Translations under genes and position numbers: made by a program
Part shown: piece by piece, positions 8,772 to 18,579 of the stretch
Position numbering within the stretch: the first letter of the stretch is position 1
How the letters are laid out: every line of letters begins with the position of its first letter
The notes under the pieces: model-generated
What the model was told of the DNA's origin: nothing
What the model saw: only the letters and a program-made list of their open reading frames with translations
Databases searched by the model: none
NCBI RefSeq assembly: GCF_018343625.1
Contig: NZ_JAGYPG010000001.1
Span: 850,342-914,341 of the forward strand
Source: Lederbergia citri
GTDB lineage: Bacteria > Bacillota > Bacilli > Bacillales > Bacillaceae_C
Length of the DNA: 64,000 bases
Reading direction: 5' to 3'

Positions 8772-10229
8772 TTACTTAATCAGTTGTTTTGCGTAAGGTA
8801 ATAGTTCTTCTAGCTTTTCCACAATTCGTTTCTGTTCTTCGAGTGGAGGGAGAGGTATTGCAACTTCTTTCATTGCTGCTAATGATACATTCTTTATCGT
8901 TGTTCCGGTTGCTTTTTTAAATGCGTAATCTAGAAAATACTTTGTTTTTATAACCCAATACAAATAGTATTTAAAATCTTCAATAATCAAGTTGAAATAA
9001 CAAGCACTTTTTCCGAGCACTACTTTTTCTCCACCATAGAATGCAACATTACCAATAGTCCCATTAATAGAAACTAGAACGGTACTTTCATTCAATTCCC
9101 TTTTGTGTTTAATGAATTGGTCTTCATTAACTCTCTTAGTGTTATCTTTGAACTCAATTTTACCGTCGTTTAAATTATTTCCATTTATAAAGTAGTAATC
9201 ACCTTTGTCATCATATACAGGTGTCCCATGTATCCCATCTCCTAAAATAGAAACAATCTCACCCAACCTAACCCACTTCCAATTTTCAGGAATATCATAT
9301 GGTATCTCATCCTCTGTAATCACCGGAAGTGCCTTCGTCTTTTTAATCTTGCCTTCCTTAATCAGCTTTGCTTTTTCTTCTTGAATCTGCTGAAACAGTT
9401 CTTCAGCAGTACCCTCTTCATCTAGCTGTTCAACCAGTTTGCCTTGGATCGCATATTGTAAAATAGATTTTTGCATATCCTCCGGGAACTTTTTATTCAG
9501 TTCTTCCACTTTAGAATAGGCTTTATCGTATTTCTCCACATACGGGATTAATTCTTCAATCTTTGCTACAATCCGCTTTTGTTCTTTAAGTGGGGGGAGA
9601 GGTAAAACGAAATTTCTCAACCTATCTTGTGTAATTTGATTAATTGTAGTAGTACCTGTTTCGGGCAACAGTGCATTTCTAAAGTAAGTTGAGTTAATTA
9701 CATGTAAGACGTACTCATTACAAATACTTCGATAAATTGCCATAAATGCTCCAAAACTCATGCCCTCTTTGTCGATTATTGCTGCCTTCCCAACAAGTCT
9801 TTTACTACCGTTTCTTGCGCATATTAAAATGTCACCCGATTTACACATTTTATTCTCAGGAATAGACATTTCTACCTTTACGATATCATCATAGACCAAT
9901 TCACCGTTATAAATATTACTCGACCTCAAAACAATTGTTCCATTATTAGATATACTAGATGGTTTATATGTTAACCCTATATTAGTTTCTCCAACTTCTC
10001 CTAACCTCACCCACTTCCAACTTGCAGGTATATCAAAAGATATTTCATCCTCAGTGATTTCTGGAAGGTTCTTTGATTTTTTAACCTTGCCTTCCCTAAC
10101 CAACTTTGATTTTTCCTCTTTAATCTGCTGATACAGCTTTTCAGCAGTTCCTTCCTCTTCTCTTTGTTCTACTAGCCTACCTTGAACGGCTAGCTGTAGA
10201 ATGCTATTTTTTAAATCCTGTGCATTCAT
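8772..10229 (-). CDS. hsdS: Type I restriction-modification specificity subunit HsdS
   Basis: DNA-recognition subunit of the type I R-M complex; it selects the bipartite target for HsdM and HsdR. The 485 residues show two internal repeats: a helical conserved region (SILQLAVQGRLVEQ and SILQYAIQGKLVEQ), a KxKKxKxLPxITEDEI linker, then WKWVRLGEI opening each target-recognition domain (about residues 75-190 and 310-430). Each TRD ends in PLPPLKEQKRIVAKIEEL or PLPPLEEQKRIVEKLEEL, the central and distal spacer helices. ATG 10229 is chosen because GGAGG lies 8 bases upstream. The gene begins one base after the hsdM stop. Confidence 0.95.
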   Translation of the reverse strand: MNAQDLKNSILQLAVQGRLVEQREEEGTAEKLYQQIKEEKSKLVREGKVKKSKNLPEITEDEISFDIPASWKWVRLGEVGETNIGLTYKPSSISNNGTIVLRSSNIYNGELVYDDIVKVEMSIPENKMCKSGDILICARNGSKRLVGKAAIIDKEGMSFGAFMAIYRSICNEYVLHVINSTYFRNALLPETGTTTINQITQDRLRNFVLPLPPLKEQKRIVAKIEELIPYVEKYDKAYSKVEELNKKFPEDMQKSILQYAIQGKLVEQLDEEGTAEELFQQIQEEKAKLIKEGKIKKTKALPVITEDEIPYDIPENWKWVRLGEIVSILGDGIHGTPVYDDKGDYYFINGNNLNDGKIEFKDNTKRVNEDQFIKHKRELNESTVLVSINGTIGNVAFYGGEKVVLGKSACYFNLIIEDFKYYLYWVIKTKYFLDYAFKKATGTTIKNVSLAAMKEVAIPLPPLEEQKRIVEKLEELLPYAKQLIK

Positions 10230-10230
10230 A

Positions 10231-11700
10231 TTAATTACCTCCAAGCATTGAAGTAATCTGTTCTAATACTTGGTCGATTTCAGCATTAAGAGAAGCACGT
10301 TTTTCTTGATACTCTTGAATCAAATCCATTGGCTCTAAGATTACTTCTTCCTCATGAGGAAAGCCACATAAGTCAATATTATAGCTTCTTTCTTCAATCT
10401 CACTGATGGAATATTTCTTCGCTTTCGGAAAGCCATCCGATTCGATTTCTTCACGATTATCCCACCAATTGAGAGCTTCACTAAAGTGCTCCAGCTTCAT
10501 AGGTCTAGTCTTTGAGAAGTTCTTATATCCTTCAGGAATATCTACCCGATAGAACCAAGTTTCTTCTGTAGGCTGGGTATTATCAAAGAACAAGATGTTC
10601 GTTCTGATTGATGTATATGGTGCAAATACACTATGCGGCATGCGAATAACAGTGTGGAGGTTAAATTCACTGAATAATTTCTTCTTGATATTGAATTTAG
10701 CATTATCTGTACCAAACAAGAATCCATCCGGCAAGATAACCGCTGCTCGACCATTTTTCTTAAGTCGATACATGATCACATTCATAAATAAATCAGCTGT
10801 TTCAGAACTTCTCAGTTCCATTGGGAAGTTGACCTTGACGCTATCTTTCTCACTTCCTCCGTAAGGAGGATTCATCAAAATCACATCAAAAGGTTCCATT
10901 TTACGAAGCTCTTTATAGTCTATTTCTAATGCATTCCCATGAAGTATGTTGGGATCATCTATATCATGAATTAGCATATTGGTAACACACAGCATATGTG
11001 GCAATGATTTCTTCTCAATACCATACACGGACTTGTTATAAATTTTACTATTTTCAAGTGAGCTCCCAACTTGTTTATCTAGTGCATTTAAGGTAGATGT
11101 CAAAAAGCCCCCAGTACCGCAGGCAAAGTCGGCAATATTCTCACCTAATATTGGTTTAACCACTTCGACCATAAAGTCTGTTACAGCTCTCGGCGTATAG
11201 AACTCACCAGCATTCCCTGCACTTTGTAAGTCCTTAAGAAACGATTCATAGATTGCACCAAATTCATGGCGCTCTTTATATTCTGTGAAGTCGATCTCAT
11301 CAATTATATTAATAACTTGACGAAGGAGTACACCATCTTTTTGGTAGTTGTTGGCATCTTCAAATGCGGATTTTACGATGATTTGGCTCATCGGAGTTTC
11401 TTCATCAATTTCTAAATTCTTAAGGGTAGGAAACAGTTTGTTGTTTACAAAATCAAGTAATGAATCCCCTGTAAGTGCCTCACCATCTTTTCGATCCACT
11501 GCCCAATCCCTCCATTTTAATCCTTCCGGAATAATGGACTTGTAGTTGTCATCATAAAGTTCCCATGCTTCTTCCTTTGCATCATATATTTTTAAGAAAA
11601 GAATCCACACGATTTGCTCGATTCTCTGTGCATCTCCATTAACGCCTGAATCATTTCGCATGACATCTTGAATTCTCTTTACAAAATTACTAATCGCCAT
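10231..11700 (-). CDS. hsdM: Type I restriction-modification DNA methyltransferase HsdM
   Basis: N6-adenine methyltransferase subunit. The N-terminal helical HsdM domain (to about residue 130) is followed by the catalytic domain: FACGTGGFL (AdoMet motif I, about 192-200) and NPPYGG (motif IV, about 277-282), the N-6 adenine signature. EFYTPRAV just before motif I is also characteristic of type I M subunits. The 489 residues fit the family. It lies between hsdR (upstream, 31 bases) and hsdS (1 base), so translation with hsdS is probably coupled. No damage is visible. Confidence 0.96.
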   Translation of the reverse strand: MAISNFVKRIQDVMRNDSGVNGDAQRIEQIVWILFLKIYDAKEEAWELYDDNYKSIIPEGLKWRDWAVDRKDGEALTGDSLLDFVNNKLFPTLKNLEIDEETPMSQIIVKSAFEDANNYQKDGVLLRQVINIIDEIDFTEYKERHEFGAIYESFLKDLQSAGNAGEFYTPRAVTDFMVEVVKPILGENIADFACGTGGFLTSTLNALDKQVGSSLENSKIYNKSVYGIEKKSLPHMLCVTNMLIHDIDDPNILHGNALEIDYKELRKMEPFDVILMNPPYGGSEKDSVKVNFPMELRSSETADLFMNVIMYRLKKNGRAAVILPDGFLFGTDNAKFNIKKKLFSEFNLHTVIRMPHSVFAPYTSIRTNILFFDNTQPTEETWFYRVDIPEGYKNFSKTRPMKLEHFSEALNWWDNREEIESDGFPKAKKYSISEIEERSYNIDLCGFPHEEEVILEPMDLIQEYQEKRASLNAEIDQVLEQITSMLGGN

Positions 11701-11731
11701 AATCTATACCTGCCTTGTCTTGTATGTTTTC

Positions 11732-14110
11732 TTATGCGTAATAAATCTCATTTTCTAGTTCCTGTACTGCCTTCAGATATGCTGCCTTTCCGCCAAAGGC
11801 TTTGACTATTTTCATTGGACTACCAATCTTGGAAAATTCCTTTAGTTGAAGTACTTTTGTATCTTCAATCTCTTTAATGCCATCATTAGCATACTTATCA
11901 AGCAGTGCTTCAATTACATGCTGGGCAGTATCGGAAAACTTGTACAGATAGTGACGTTTCTTCACATTCTCTGCTCGCTCTTTTTTTGTCAGAGGTGGTT
12001 TATCGTAAGCCAAATGACAGATAAGATCAAAATCATCTAGCTCCGTTTTGCCCAGTTCTTCTCTGACCGCATCTAGCAGTACACCACTGTCTTGTAATTC
12101 ATCAATGATGGCTTGTTTTTTCTCCGCTTCTGTCCAAGTTCTCAAGAAATCATCTAGCTTTGCATATTGCTGCAGTATATTTTTCTTTGTATAATCAGTA
12201 AGACTTTCAGTGATAAGCTTTCCATCCTTATCAACATACTGGACTCTCTCTGAAAGAACTTTAACGGTAACATCCCCTACATAATATTTCCTTGGTTTGT
12301 CTTCACCCTCGTCATTGAAAGGAGGTGTATCTCCAGTTCCATACTCACCATCATCTTCTTTGACACCACCATTACCGGCATCTTCTCCAGTGCCTTCTTC
12401 GCCTCCATCTATCGGTGTCTCTGGTTCATCCACCGGATCATTCCCATCAAGGTCAATAACCACCTCTGGTCTGCCATCAAATGCAGGATCAGCAAAGAGT
12501 CGGCTAGAATTACGAAAGTCCATAATGGTAAAGTAGGTCTTGCCGTATTCTTCAAGAAGTCTTGTCCCACGACCGATAATCTGCTTAAATTCGGTCATAC
12601 TGTTGATGTTATTTTCCAAAACAATCAACTTACACATTTTAGCATCGACACCAGTGGTCATGAGCTTACTCGTTACTGCTATTACCGGAAAAGGACTTTC
12701 TTCATCAATAAAGTTTTCCAATTGGGCTTTTCCTTCATCATTGTCACCAGTGATACGCATGATGTATTTATCATTTTCTGCATACAAGTCTTTATTCTCA
12801 TTGATAAGTGCTTGTCTCATATGTTCTGCGTGTTCAATGTCCACACAAAATACTATTGTTTTACTAAAACGATCTGTTTTCTTTAAGAACTCTGTGATTT
12901 TAGATGCTACGACTCGTGTTCTATCATCAATTACTAGAGTTCGGTCAAAATCTTTTACATTGTACTCTCGATCTTCAATTTCATAGCCATATTTATCAAC
13001 CTTTCCTGCTTCTGGCCGATAACCTTCTAAATCCCTATCAAGACCAATTCTGATGACTTTATAAGGTGCTAAGAAGCCATCATTAATTCCTTGTTTTAAA
13101 GAATACTCATAAATGGGCTCACCAAAGTAAGTCTGGCTTGAGGCTTCTTTTGTTTCAATTGGTGTTGCTGTACAGCCAATGTGAGTAGCCGATGAAAAGT
13201 AATCCAGAACCTTTCTCCATGCTGATTCTTCTTTTGCACTCCCTCTATGGCACTCATCTATAACTATTAAATCAAAAAAGTTCGGCTGGAATTGACGGAA
13301 AGTCTCTTCACCATCGTCACCGCTAAGTTGCTGATAAAGAGCTAAATAAATCTCATATGAACTATCCAGATTTTTATTCTTTACCTTTGTCATCTTTCCG
13401 CTAAAAGGCTTGAAGTCTCCGGAAATAGTCTGGTCAACCAGTACATTCCGGTCTGCTAAGAAAAGAATTCTTTTCTTTAACCCAGATTTCCATAACCTAT
13501 AAATAATTTGGAAAGTCATATAGGTCTTACCCGTACCTGTGGCACTGACTAAAAGCACACGATCTTGCCCTTTAGCAACCGCATCGACTGTTCTATTGAT
13601 TGCGACCCTTTGATAATATCTAGGTGTCTTGTAATTAGGCACATAGTAATAAGGCTCAAGCATTACCTTTTCTTCAGCCTCATTGATATTCTTATCAATT
13701 AAATATCTTTGATATAATTCTTCTGGCGATGGAAATTCTTCAAGCCTAAGTTCTCTTACCTCACCAGTGATTAGATTCTGCTCAACAAAAGCGTCTCCAT
13801 TAGAAGCGTAAACATAGTGTATATCCAGTGCTTTCGCATAGTCGATCGCTTGCTGCAAACCTGCACCTACTGGATGATTATTGTCCTTTGCTTCTATGAT
13901 AGCTATAGGAAAGTTATTTTTGTAAAAAAGTACATAATCCGCTCTTTTCTTTTTTCCCCTGGCGGTTACATTTCCACGAAGTATGATTCTACCAGCCGTA
14001 AAGGCATATTCAAGTCGAACTTGCTTCATTATGTCCCAACCCACATCAGTGATCGCTGGTGTAATATACCTGGTTTTAATATCTTCCTCAGATAGATTTC
14101 TCTTTCCCAT
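11732..14110 (-). CDS. hsdR: Type I restriction endonuclease subunit HsdR (EcoEI-like)
   Basis: Motor-nuclease subunit: ATP-driven translocation and cleavage of unmethylated DNA. The N-terminal PD-(D/E)XK nuclease has D58 (RADYVLF) and E73-A-K75 (IIEAKDN). The SF2 helicase has TGTGKT (191-196), DECH (285-288), TATPIE, and QIIGRGTRLLE as motif VI. A Gly/Asp/Glu-rich linker lies at about 560-610, then a C-terminal domain for assembly with HsdM. At 792 residues it is in the range of the shorter EcoEI-type R subunits. The ATG at 14110 has GGAGGG 10 bases upstream. The XRE regulator is 37 bases further up. Confidence 0.95.
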   Translation of the reverse strand: MGKRNLSEEDIKTRYITPAITDVGWDIMKQVRLEYAFTAGRIILRGNVTARGKKKRADYVLFYKNNFPIAIIEAKDNNHPVGAGLQQAIDYAKALDIHYVYASNGDAFVEQNLITGEVRELRLEEFPSPEELYQRYLIDKNINEAEEKVMLEPYYYVPNYKTPRYYQRVAINRTVDAVAKGQDRVLLVSATGTGKTYMTFQIIYRLWKSGLKKRILFLADRNVLVDQTISGDFKPFSGKMTKVKNKNLDSSYEIYLALYQQLSGDDGEETFRQFQPNFFDLIVIDECHRGSAKEESAWRKVLDYFSSATHIGCTATPIETKEASSQTYFGEPIYEYSLKQGINDGFLAPYKVIRIGLDRDLEGYRPEAGKVDKYGYEIEDREYNVKDFDRTLVIDDRTRVVASKITEFLKKTDRFSKTIVFCVDIEHAEHMRQALINENKDLYAENDKYIMRITGDNDEGKAQLENFIDEESPFPVIAVTSKLMTTGVDAKMCKLIVLENNINSMTEFKQIIGRGTRLLEEYGKTYFTIMDFRNSSRLFADPAFDGRPEVVIDLDGNDPVDEPETPIDGGEEGTGEDAGNGGVKEDDGEYGTGDTPPFNDEGEDKPRKYYVGDVTVKVLSERVQYVDKDGKLITESLTDYTKKNILQQYAKLDDFLRTWTEAEKKQAIIDELQDSGVLLDAVREELGKTELDDFDLICHLAYDKPPLTKKERAENVKKRHYLYKFSDTAQHVIEALLDKYANDGIKEIEDTKVLQLKEFSKIGSPMKIVKAFGGKAAYLKAVQELENEIYYA

Positions 14111-14147
14111 TAGCTCAGACCCTCCACCCTATTTTTTGAAAAATCAC

Positions 14148-14351
14148 TTATTCTATTTCAAATTCCATAATGTCTCCAATGTTGCATTCGAGGCACTTGC
14201 AAATTTTATATAAGCTTTCTAGATTTACAGGTTGGCGTTTCCCAAGGCGAGCTAATATATTGTATGTAATCCCAGCCTGTTCCTTCAACTCCGTCTTATT
14301 CATTTTCTTATCAATCAAGAGTTTCCACAACTTATCATAGCTTATAACCAT
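14148..14351 (-). CDS. Small XRE-family HTH regulator of the R-M operon
   Basis: A 67-residue Cro/CI-type DNA-binding protein. The HTH covers about residues 15-60 (MNKTELKEQAGITYNILARL, then NLESLYKICKCLECNIGDIM). Small regulators of this shape often sit first in type I and II R-M operons and time restriction after entry into a new host. GGAGG lies 7 bases before the ATG. It is first in the hsdR-hsdM-hsdS operon; an extended -10 and a palindrome lie upstream (14392-14443). Confidence 0.88.
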   Translation of the reverse strand: MVISYDKLWKLLIDKKMNKTELKEQAGITYNILARLGKRQPVNLESLYKICKCLECNIGDIMEFEIE

Positions 14352-14391
14352 GCAAAAACCTCCAGTAGCTATGTAAAATTAAGACAATTAT

Positions 14392-14443
14392 ATTATAGCA
14401 CACTATCAACGTAAAAAAGAGAAAACCTTACGATAATGTAAGG
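14392..14443 (-). promoter_or_regulatory. Promoter and palindromic operator of the R-M operon
   Basis: On the minus strand an extended -10 (TG-C-TATAAT, 14392-14400) lies about 40 bases before the regulator start. A perfect palindrome, CCTTAC-GATAAT-GTAAGG in plus orientation (14426-14443), sits upstream of it near the -35 position. The small XRE protein is the obvious candidate ligand; that is inference. Confidence 0.55.
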
Positions 14444-14573
14444 TGATAGATGAAGAGATATGACTATGCTACTTTTTATATTTCTAGATTAGACTATAGA
14501 AAATAATTTCTTGTTTTATTCGCTTCATTAGGTCATCCATCTTGTTGTTTATTAAATCGAACAAAATCCGTTT

Positions 14574-16001
14574 TTACAGATTTGACGCAGATGGCTTTTG
14601 AGGGGTTGCGTCTACAATAATAGTTTTTATCTTTAGATTTTGTTCTCTATTAACTCTACTAACTCTTGAATTTATATCTTTTACTCTTTTTTGATCATTT
14701 TCGTTATAGATTACCACCAAAAATATACCTTCTTTTAATTTATCTATTTCCAAATATTTAGGAAGTTGCGCCTCTAGTCCATGCCAAAATTTAGAATTTC
14801 TAGCAAGTTTAATCTCTAGTAATACTCGATTCTGATATCCTGAGGAAAAGCGAAAGTCCACAGGTCCACGTCCTTGATTTACTTCCCTGGTTAAATCAAT
14901 TCCATTTGCTACACAATATTGTTCAACTATCCCATTAAATAGAAGTTGGACAGATTCTTCACTTTTACCCTTAGTAAATTTTTCATCCCATAGGAGTTTA
15001 TAGCCAGATTTATTTTCTACATAATTCTTAAATGTCTCTGCCATCTTGAAAACTAGTTCCAGAAATTCTTCTTTTGATGTTGGATCCTTAATGCTGATAG
15101 GGTTTGAGTTAGTGATCGACTGTGCAATAATATACCATTTATAGAGCATTTTCGGATCTTTGATTAGATCATATGGTGTTCCATTTCTTGATTCAACTTT
15201 CCTAGTGTATTCCTTAACAATTTTATAATTTTCTAAGGCTATTTTGGCTATATCTTCTTTTTTAAGATTTTGATCAATTTCAAAGTTAAGATCAGACCTT
15301 AAAATGCTATTTTCCATAATGCTTGAGAGAAAGTCATCTTTATTAATTGTTGGTAATTCTCTTAAAAATATTTCTGGAACCAACAATATTCCAGTGCTTC
15401 TATCTTTATAAGGATTAACTGGTAATAAGACTTTTTCTGTTTCCCACTGTCTGAACTTTTTGTTAAAACTAGCATTTTTTAGAATTGTTTCTTTCATCGG
15501 AATATCGTGTGTTTTACATATTTTCTGGGTGTACACAACCAACTTATCTTTCATGATATTTGCTGTTATATCACTAATACTGTCAGGTCCAATCCCAATA
15601 GAAAATAATCCTATTTCTTCCATATGATCTAACTCGAATATAGAATAATCAATGCAACGACTAATATTTGATGCTATCGTCTCTGACCATTTCGGACCTG
15701 GACCAGCACCGTTTCGGTTAGTTGAATAGCCTAAACACAACTCATTTACTTCATGAAACCTTAGCATCGAAACTGCCTTTTTATAATTAATATCTCTCTT
15801 ATTTCCACCTGACTTCGCAATAAGATTAAAAACATCATTAATAAATTCCATCATTTCGTCATAAACATCCGAAAATAAAGGGTGATTGGTTTTAAATATA
15901 AGAAATGGGTCAATAAACAATTTTGTATCTTGGTGTAAAATTGGATCAAACCATTCTTCACTTTCTGGATTGTCAACACTATACAGTTCAGAAAATAACA
16001 T
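14574..16001 (-). CDS. Candidate RecB-like PD-(D/E)XK nuclease, unnamed family
   Basis: A 475-residue soluble protein. The last 100 residues carry a nuclease-like core: D382 (GPVDFRF), E396-I-K398 (VLLEIKLA), then Q412-xxx-Y416 (QLPKY), the spacing of RecB/Cas4-type PD-(D/E)XK nucleases. The first 370 residues have no motif known to me; the opening SELYSVDNPESEEWFDPIL and DTKLFIDPFLIF look conserved-type, and there is no ATPase motif. It lies 220 bases upstream of the R-M regulator, same strand, with an ATG after TAGGAGG. It is probably an extra defence nuclease. Alternatives are a type II-like restriction enzyme without its methylase, or an accessory of the R-M system. Confidence 0.6.
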   Translation of the reverse strand: MLFSELYSVDNPESEEWFDPILHQDTKLFIDPFLIFKTNHPLFSDVYDEMMEFINDVFNLIAKSGGNKRDINYKKAVSMLRFHEVNELCLGYSTNRNGAGPGPKWSETIASNISRCIDYSIFELDHMEEIGLFSIGIGPDSISDITANIMKDKLVVYTQKICKTHDIPMKETILKNASFNKKFRQWETEKVLLPVNPYKDRSTGILLVPEIFLRELPTINKDDFLSSIMENSILRSDLNFEIDQNLKKEDIAKIALENYKIVKEYTRKVESRNGTPYDLIKDPKMLYKWYIIAQSITNSNPISIKDPTSKEEFLELVFKMAETFKNYVENKSGYKLLWDEKFTKGKSEESVQLLFNGIVEQYCVANGIDLTREVNQGRGPVDFRFSSGYQNRVLLEIKLARNSKFWHGLEAQLPKYLEIDKLKEGIFLVVIYNENDQKRVKDINSRVSRVNREQNLKIKTIIVDATPQKPSASNL

Positions 16002-16350
16002 ATTATCCTCCTACTTTTAACATAGATTCTAGATTACGTTTTGCATACTATCTCCCTTATGCTAAACGGTTATAAAGCTTGAAACCTTCTTTATTCGCAT
16101 TATCAGCATTAATTGGAGTTCTATTCTGGAATTAAACCATCTTTCCTCTTTCGACAATTTCCCTTATCTGTTATAAAATTATCTTATCAAAATAAACTTT
16201 CTTTTAGTAGTAATTAATATATTCTTCTGAAAATTAAATAAAGAGATATTGGACTACACCACTGAATTCTATTACCTTCACCACCTTACTTTATGTGATA
16301 GATAGAGAAATGAGGGCATTTATATTTCTAAAAAGAAAATTATTAAAAAT
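16002..16350. other. Intergenic upstream of the RecB-like gene
   Basis: AT-rich spacer; no gene seen. It should contain the promoter of the 475-residue nuclease candidate, but no clear -35/-10 pair stood out. Confidence 0.35.
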
Positions 16351-16399
16351 GGTGTCTGACCCCAATACGGTGCGTTACCGAACTTTGGGGTCAGACACC
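16351..16399. repeat. Short palindromic repeat, copy 4 (best conserved)
   Basis: GGTGTCTGACCCCA (16351-16364) is perfectly complementary to TGGGGTCAGACACC (16386-16399), with a small inner stem (CGGT with ACCG). It directly abuts the broken 5' end of the integrase remnant that follows. Confidence 0.85.
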
Positions 16400-16407
16400 A
16401 GAATTCA

Positions 16408-16693
16408 CGATGAATCACTTTAAAAAATTTTTAAAAACACTCCAACGAATATTCATGGATTAGTGTTCTTCAGTCGAGAATCAAGATACAAAGTCATTAG
16501 CAACACGAAAGCCAATAAGTTACTAAAAAAACTGCTATTGGAGTTGAACATTTAACCTATAACTGTTCATGGATTACGTCACACTCATGCAAGTATTCTT
16601 CTATATCGGAAGGCATCTATTCACTACGTTAGTGAACGACTAGGTCATAGTGACATTGAAACGACATTTAAGGAATACGCATGTACTAAATGA
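16408..16693 (+). pseudogene. Tyrosine integrase remnant 1
   Basis: C-terminal third of a phage-type tyrosine recombinase, read with one frameshift (near 16435) and one in-frame TAA (after LLLELNI). Still visible: NHFKKFLKT, GLVFFSRESRYKVIS, then the catalytic HGLRHTHAS (HxxR motif), YVSERLGH, and a decayed ETTFKEY where the nucleophile tyrosine belongs. It is more diverged than remnants 2 and 3. It cannot be active. Confidence 0.85.
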
Positions 16694-16749
16694 ATTACGA
16701 TTCCAAGATGAATAAGTTACAGTTCAAACATTTGAAAATATGGCTGAGT

Positions 16750-16920
16750 AAAACATGGAGTATAAATGCGTAAAATGATACAAAATCATATCGTTTTAAA
16801 TACGGATACTCAAATAAAAGGAAAAAGCTCATAAACCTTTTTAAATCAAGGTTTACGAGCTTAACAATTACTATCAATCGTAACTAAATTTAACTTAAAG
16901 ATACCGGTGGTCGGTGTCAA
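16750..16920 (+). repeat. att-like repeat, copy 1
   Basis: A hairpin (AAGCTCATAAACC with GGTTTACGAGCTT, 16825-16862) is followed about 30 bases later by TTAAAGATACCGGTGGTCGG. The same tail, ACCTAAAGATA then GGTGG-like sequence, occurs in direct orientation at about 31845-31872 and 36295-36323. It lies just beyond an integrase 3' end, as expected for an attachment site. Confidence 0.55.
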
Positions 16921-16938
16921 ACCAACACATATATTGTT

Positions 16939-17661
16939 CTATACCATCTCCACAAAAGACAACAACCTCTCAAAAATCACATGCCATTCGGCATCAAGGT
17001 TCAATGTCCTTATGTGAATCGCTTTTCCACCAATAGAGTAATTAGCATTTAGCTCTTTATTGACTGAAGGATATAGTAACATTCCTTTAGTATTTCCCGG
17101 ATAATTACTATTGTTCACATATGCCAAAATTTGGTATAAATGCCCCGTTCGTATTTTTTCTGTCTCTGTCCAGTTGCTGGTGACTAGTGTTTCAGCATAA
17201 TATTTGGTGTCTATAATTAGTTGTGTTTCCGTTACCTTATTTTCCACTACTATATCCGTTCGCATTTCAGGAAGTAGTGATAAGTCACCGTCACTAACTT
17301 CCTCATTCAGATTCCATTGCAACTTTGGTGAATAAACATGATATATCTGACTGTTAAGATGCTTACGATAGAAGTTCAATACAAACTTTTCATATAACTT
17401 GGCCATCTGTCTGTCCCTAATAAAATTAGAAAATGATGTATCATTGCCTTTTTCATTGGTGATTAATCCATGATAAATTAACTCACTAATGTTGATTAAC
17501 ATTCTATAGTGTTGATTATTGCGGTTATAGCGATGTGAATTGAAAAGCGAATGAGATAGTTGTATATCCTGGATACTAGAGAAATGCATTCTTTGTTTTT
17601 GCAGTTTCTTTTTTAATTCAGGGTCCAATTGTGGAGCCTTCAACAATAAATATAGTCGCTT
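16939..17661 (-). pseudogene. McrC C-terminal fragment (modified-DNA restriction)
   Basis: McrC supplies the nuclease of the McrBC restriction complex. The remaining 240 codons hold the nuclease domain: LPEMRTDIVV and LIIDTKYYAETL give the D...D-x-K core, followed by HLYQILAYV. The in-frame text begins just after a TAA (KRLYLLLKAPQLDPELKK), where family members have about 120-150 further N-terminal residues that contact McrB. The McrB GTPase is absent. The cut is beside integrase remnant 2. A TTG at 17646 could start a shortened protein, but without McrB no function is expected. Confidence 0.8.
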
Positions 17662-17739
17662 TTATAATCTGATTGAGTTTCATATCTGCTGAGGATCACC
17701 CGCAAGTCTAATCATCCAAAGATCATTAGGCTACTGGAC

Positions 17740-18318
17740 TTAACCAAATACAGGAAAGATTATTTTGAGACTAAAAGATTACTAGAACCGATTTATAGTT
17801 CGTTAGGTGAAGGACTAGGTTTTTATCTAATTCTATTAGGATTGACTTCTTGAGCGAGGTTTGGCGAGTTAGTGGGATTGACTAGAAAGGATTTTGACAC
17901 TAAAAACAACACAATAACCATTAACAAAACATGGGGGTATGCGAAAAGACATCCCAAAGGTTTCGGTCCGACGAAAAATGAAGCATCCAATCGTACAATC
18001 AAACTAGATAAAAAGACAATGAATGCATTTAGAAGACTTTTCGAGACAGTTACACCTAATCTGTATGGATTAGTCTTTTATACCCCAGAGTCCAAGTACA
18101 AAGTAATTAGCAACACCAATGCTAACAACCTCTTACAAAAAACCTTACAAGAACTTGGTATCGATCCAATTACGATGCATGGCTTAAGACACACTCATGC
18201 AAGTGTTCTATTATATAGGAAAGTTGACATTAATTATGTAAGTGAGCGTTTGGGACATAGCACTATCGAAACGACTTATAAGCACTATTCTCACGTGCTT
18301 AAGGAACTGCGGGAGTAA
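17740..18318 (+). pseudogene. Tyrosine integrase remnant 2 (nonsense mutation)
   Basis: Catalytic domain of a phage-type tyrosine recombinase. Reading from YFETKRLLEPIYSSLGEG, an in-frame TGA at 17851-17853 interrupts GLTS-ARFGELVGLTRKDFD. The equivalent codon in remnant 3 is GGA, so one G-to-T change killed it. Downstream everything is open: catalytic Arg in ARFGELVGLT, GLRHTHASVLLYR, YVSERLGHSTIETTYKHYSH with the nucleophile Tyr. The N-terminal arm- and core-binding domains are missing. It closely matches 25200-25710 at nucleotide level. Confidence 0.88.
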
Positions 18319-18550
18319 GAGGAGAAACTGACGATTGAAACTTTTGAGAATATGTAATCTCAGTGGAAATAGAATTAATGTAGATTAGGATTTATGAAAA
18401 GTCTCGGTGTTGTAACACCGGCCCCAGTACAGGCATCCACATCAGTTATCCGCAGATCTGTTGCTATTAAATACGTGTAAGAAAATAGTAACACACACTA
18501 CTTAGTGGGAGGGTGAGTTGCTTTTTTGTAACTTCTATTCTATTTGCAAT
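18319..18550. other. Spacer with a short reading frame
   Basis: A 28-codon frame from ATG 18394 (MKSLGVVTPAPVQASTSVIR...) ends in TAA at 18480. It reads like a gene end, but I do not recognise it. A small stem (CGGTGTTGTAACACCG) lies in it. Confidence 0.3.
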
Positions 18551-18579
18551 AATAGACAAGTGCCAGGCACTTGTCTATT
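18551..18579. repeat. Perfect 29-base palindrome, copy 5
   Basis: Fourteen bases (AATAGACAAGTGCC) are mirrored exactly around a single central A. The core GTGCCAGGCAC relates it to the dispersed palindromes. It sits on the truncated end of the group II intron protein gene, overlapping it by a few bases. Confidence 0.8.

Noticed and set aside
12297..12536. Plus-strand frame of 79 codons rich in Ser/Pro
   Set aside because: It is antisense to the acidic Gly/Asp linker of HsdR; composition is the mirror of that linker and there is no ribosome site.
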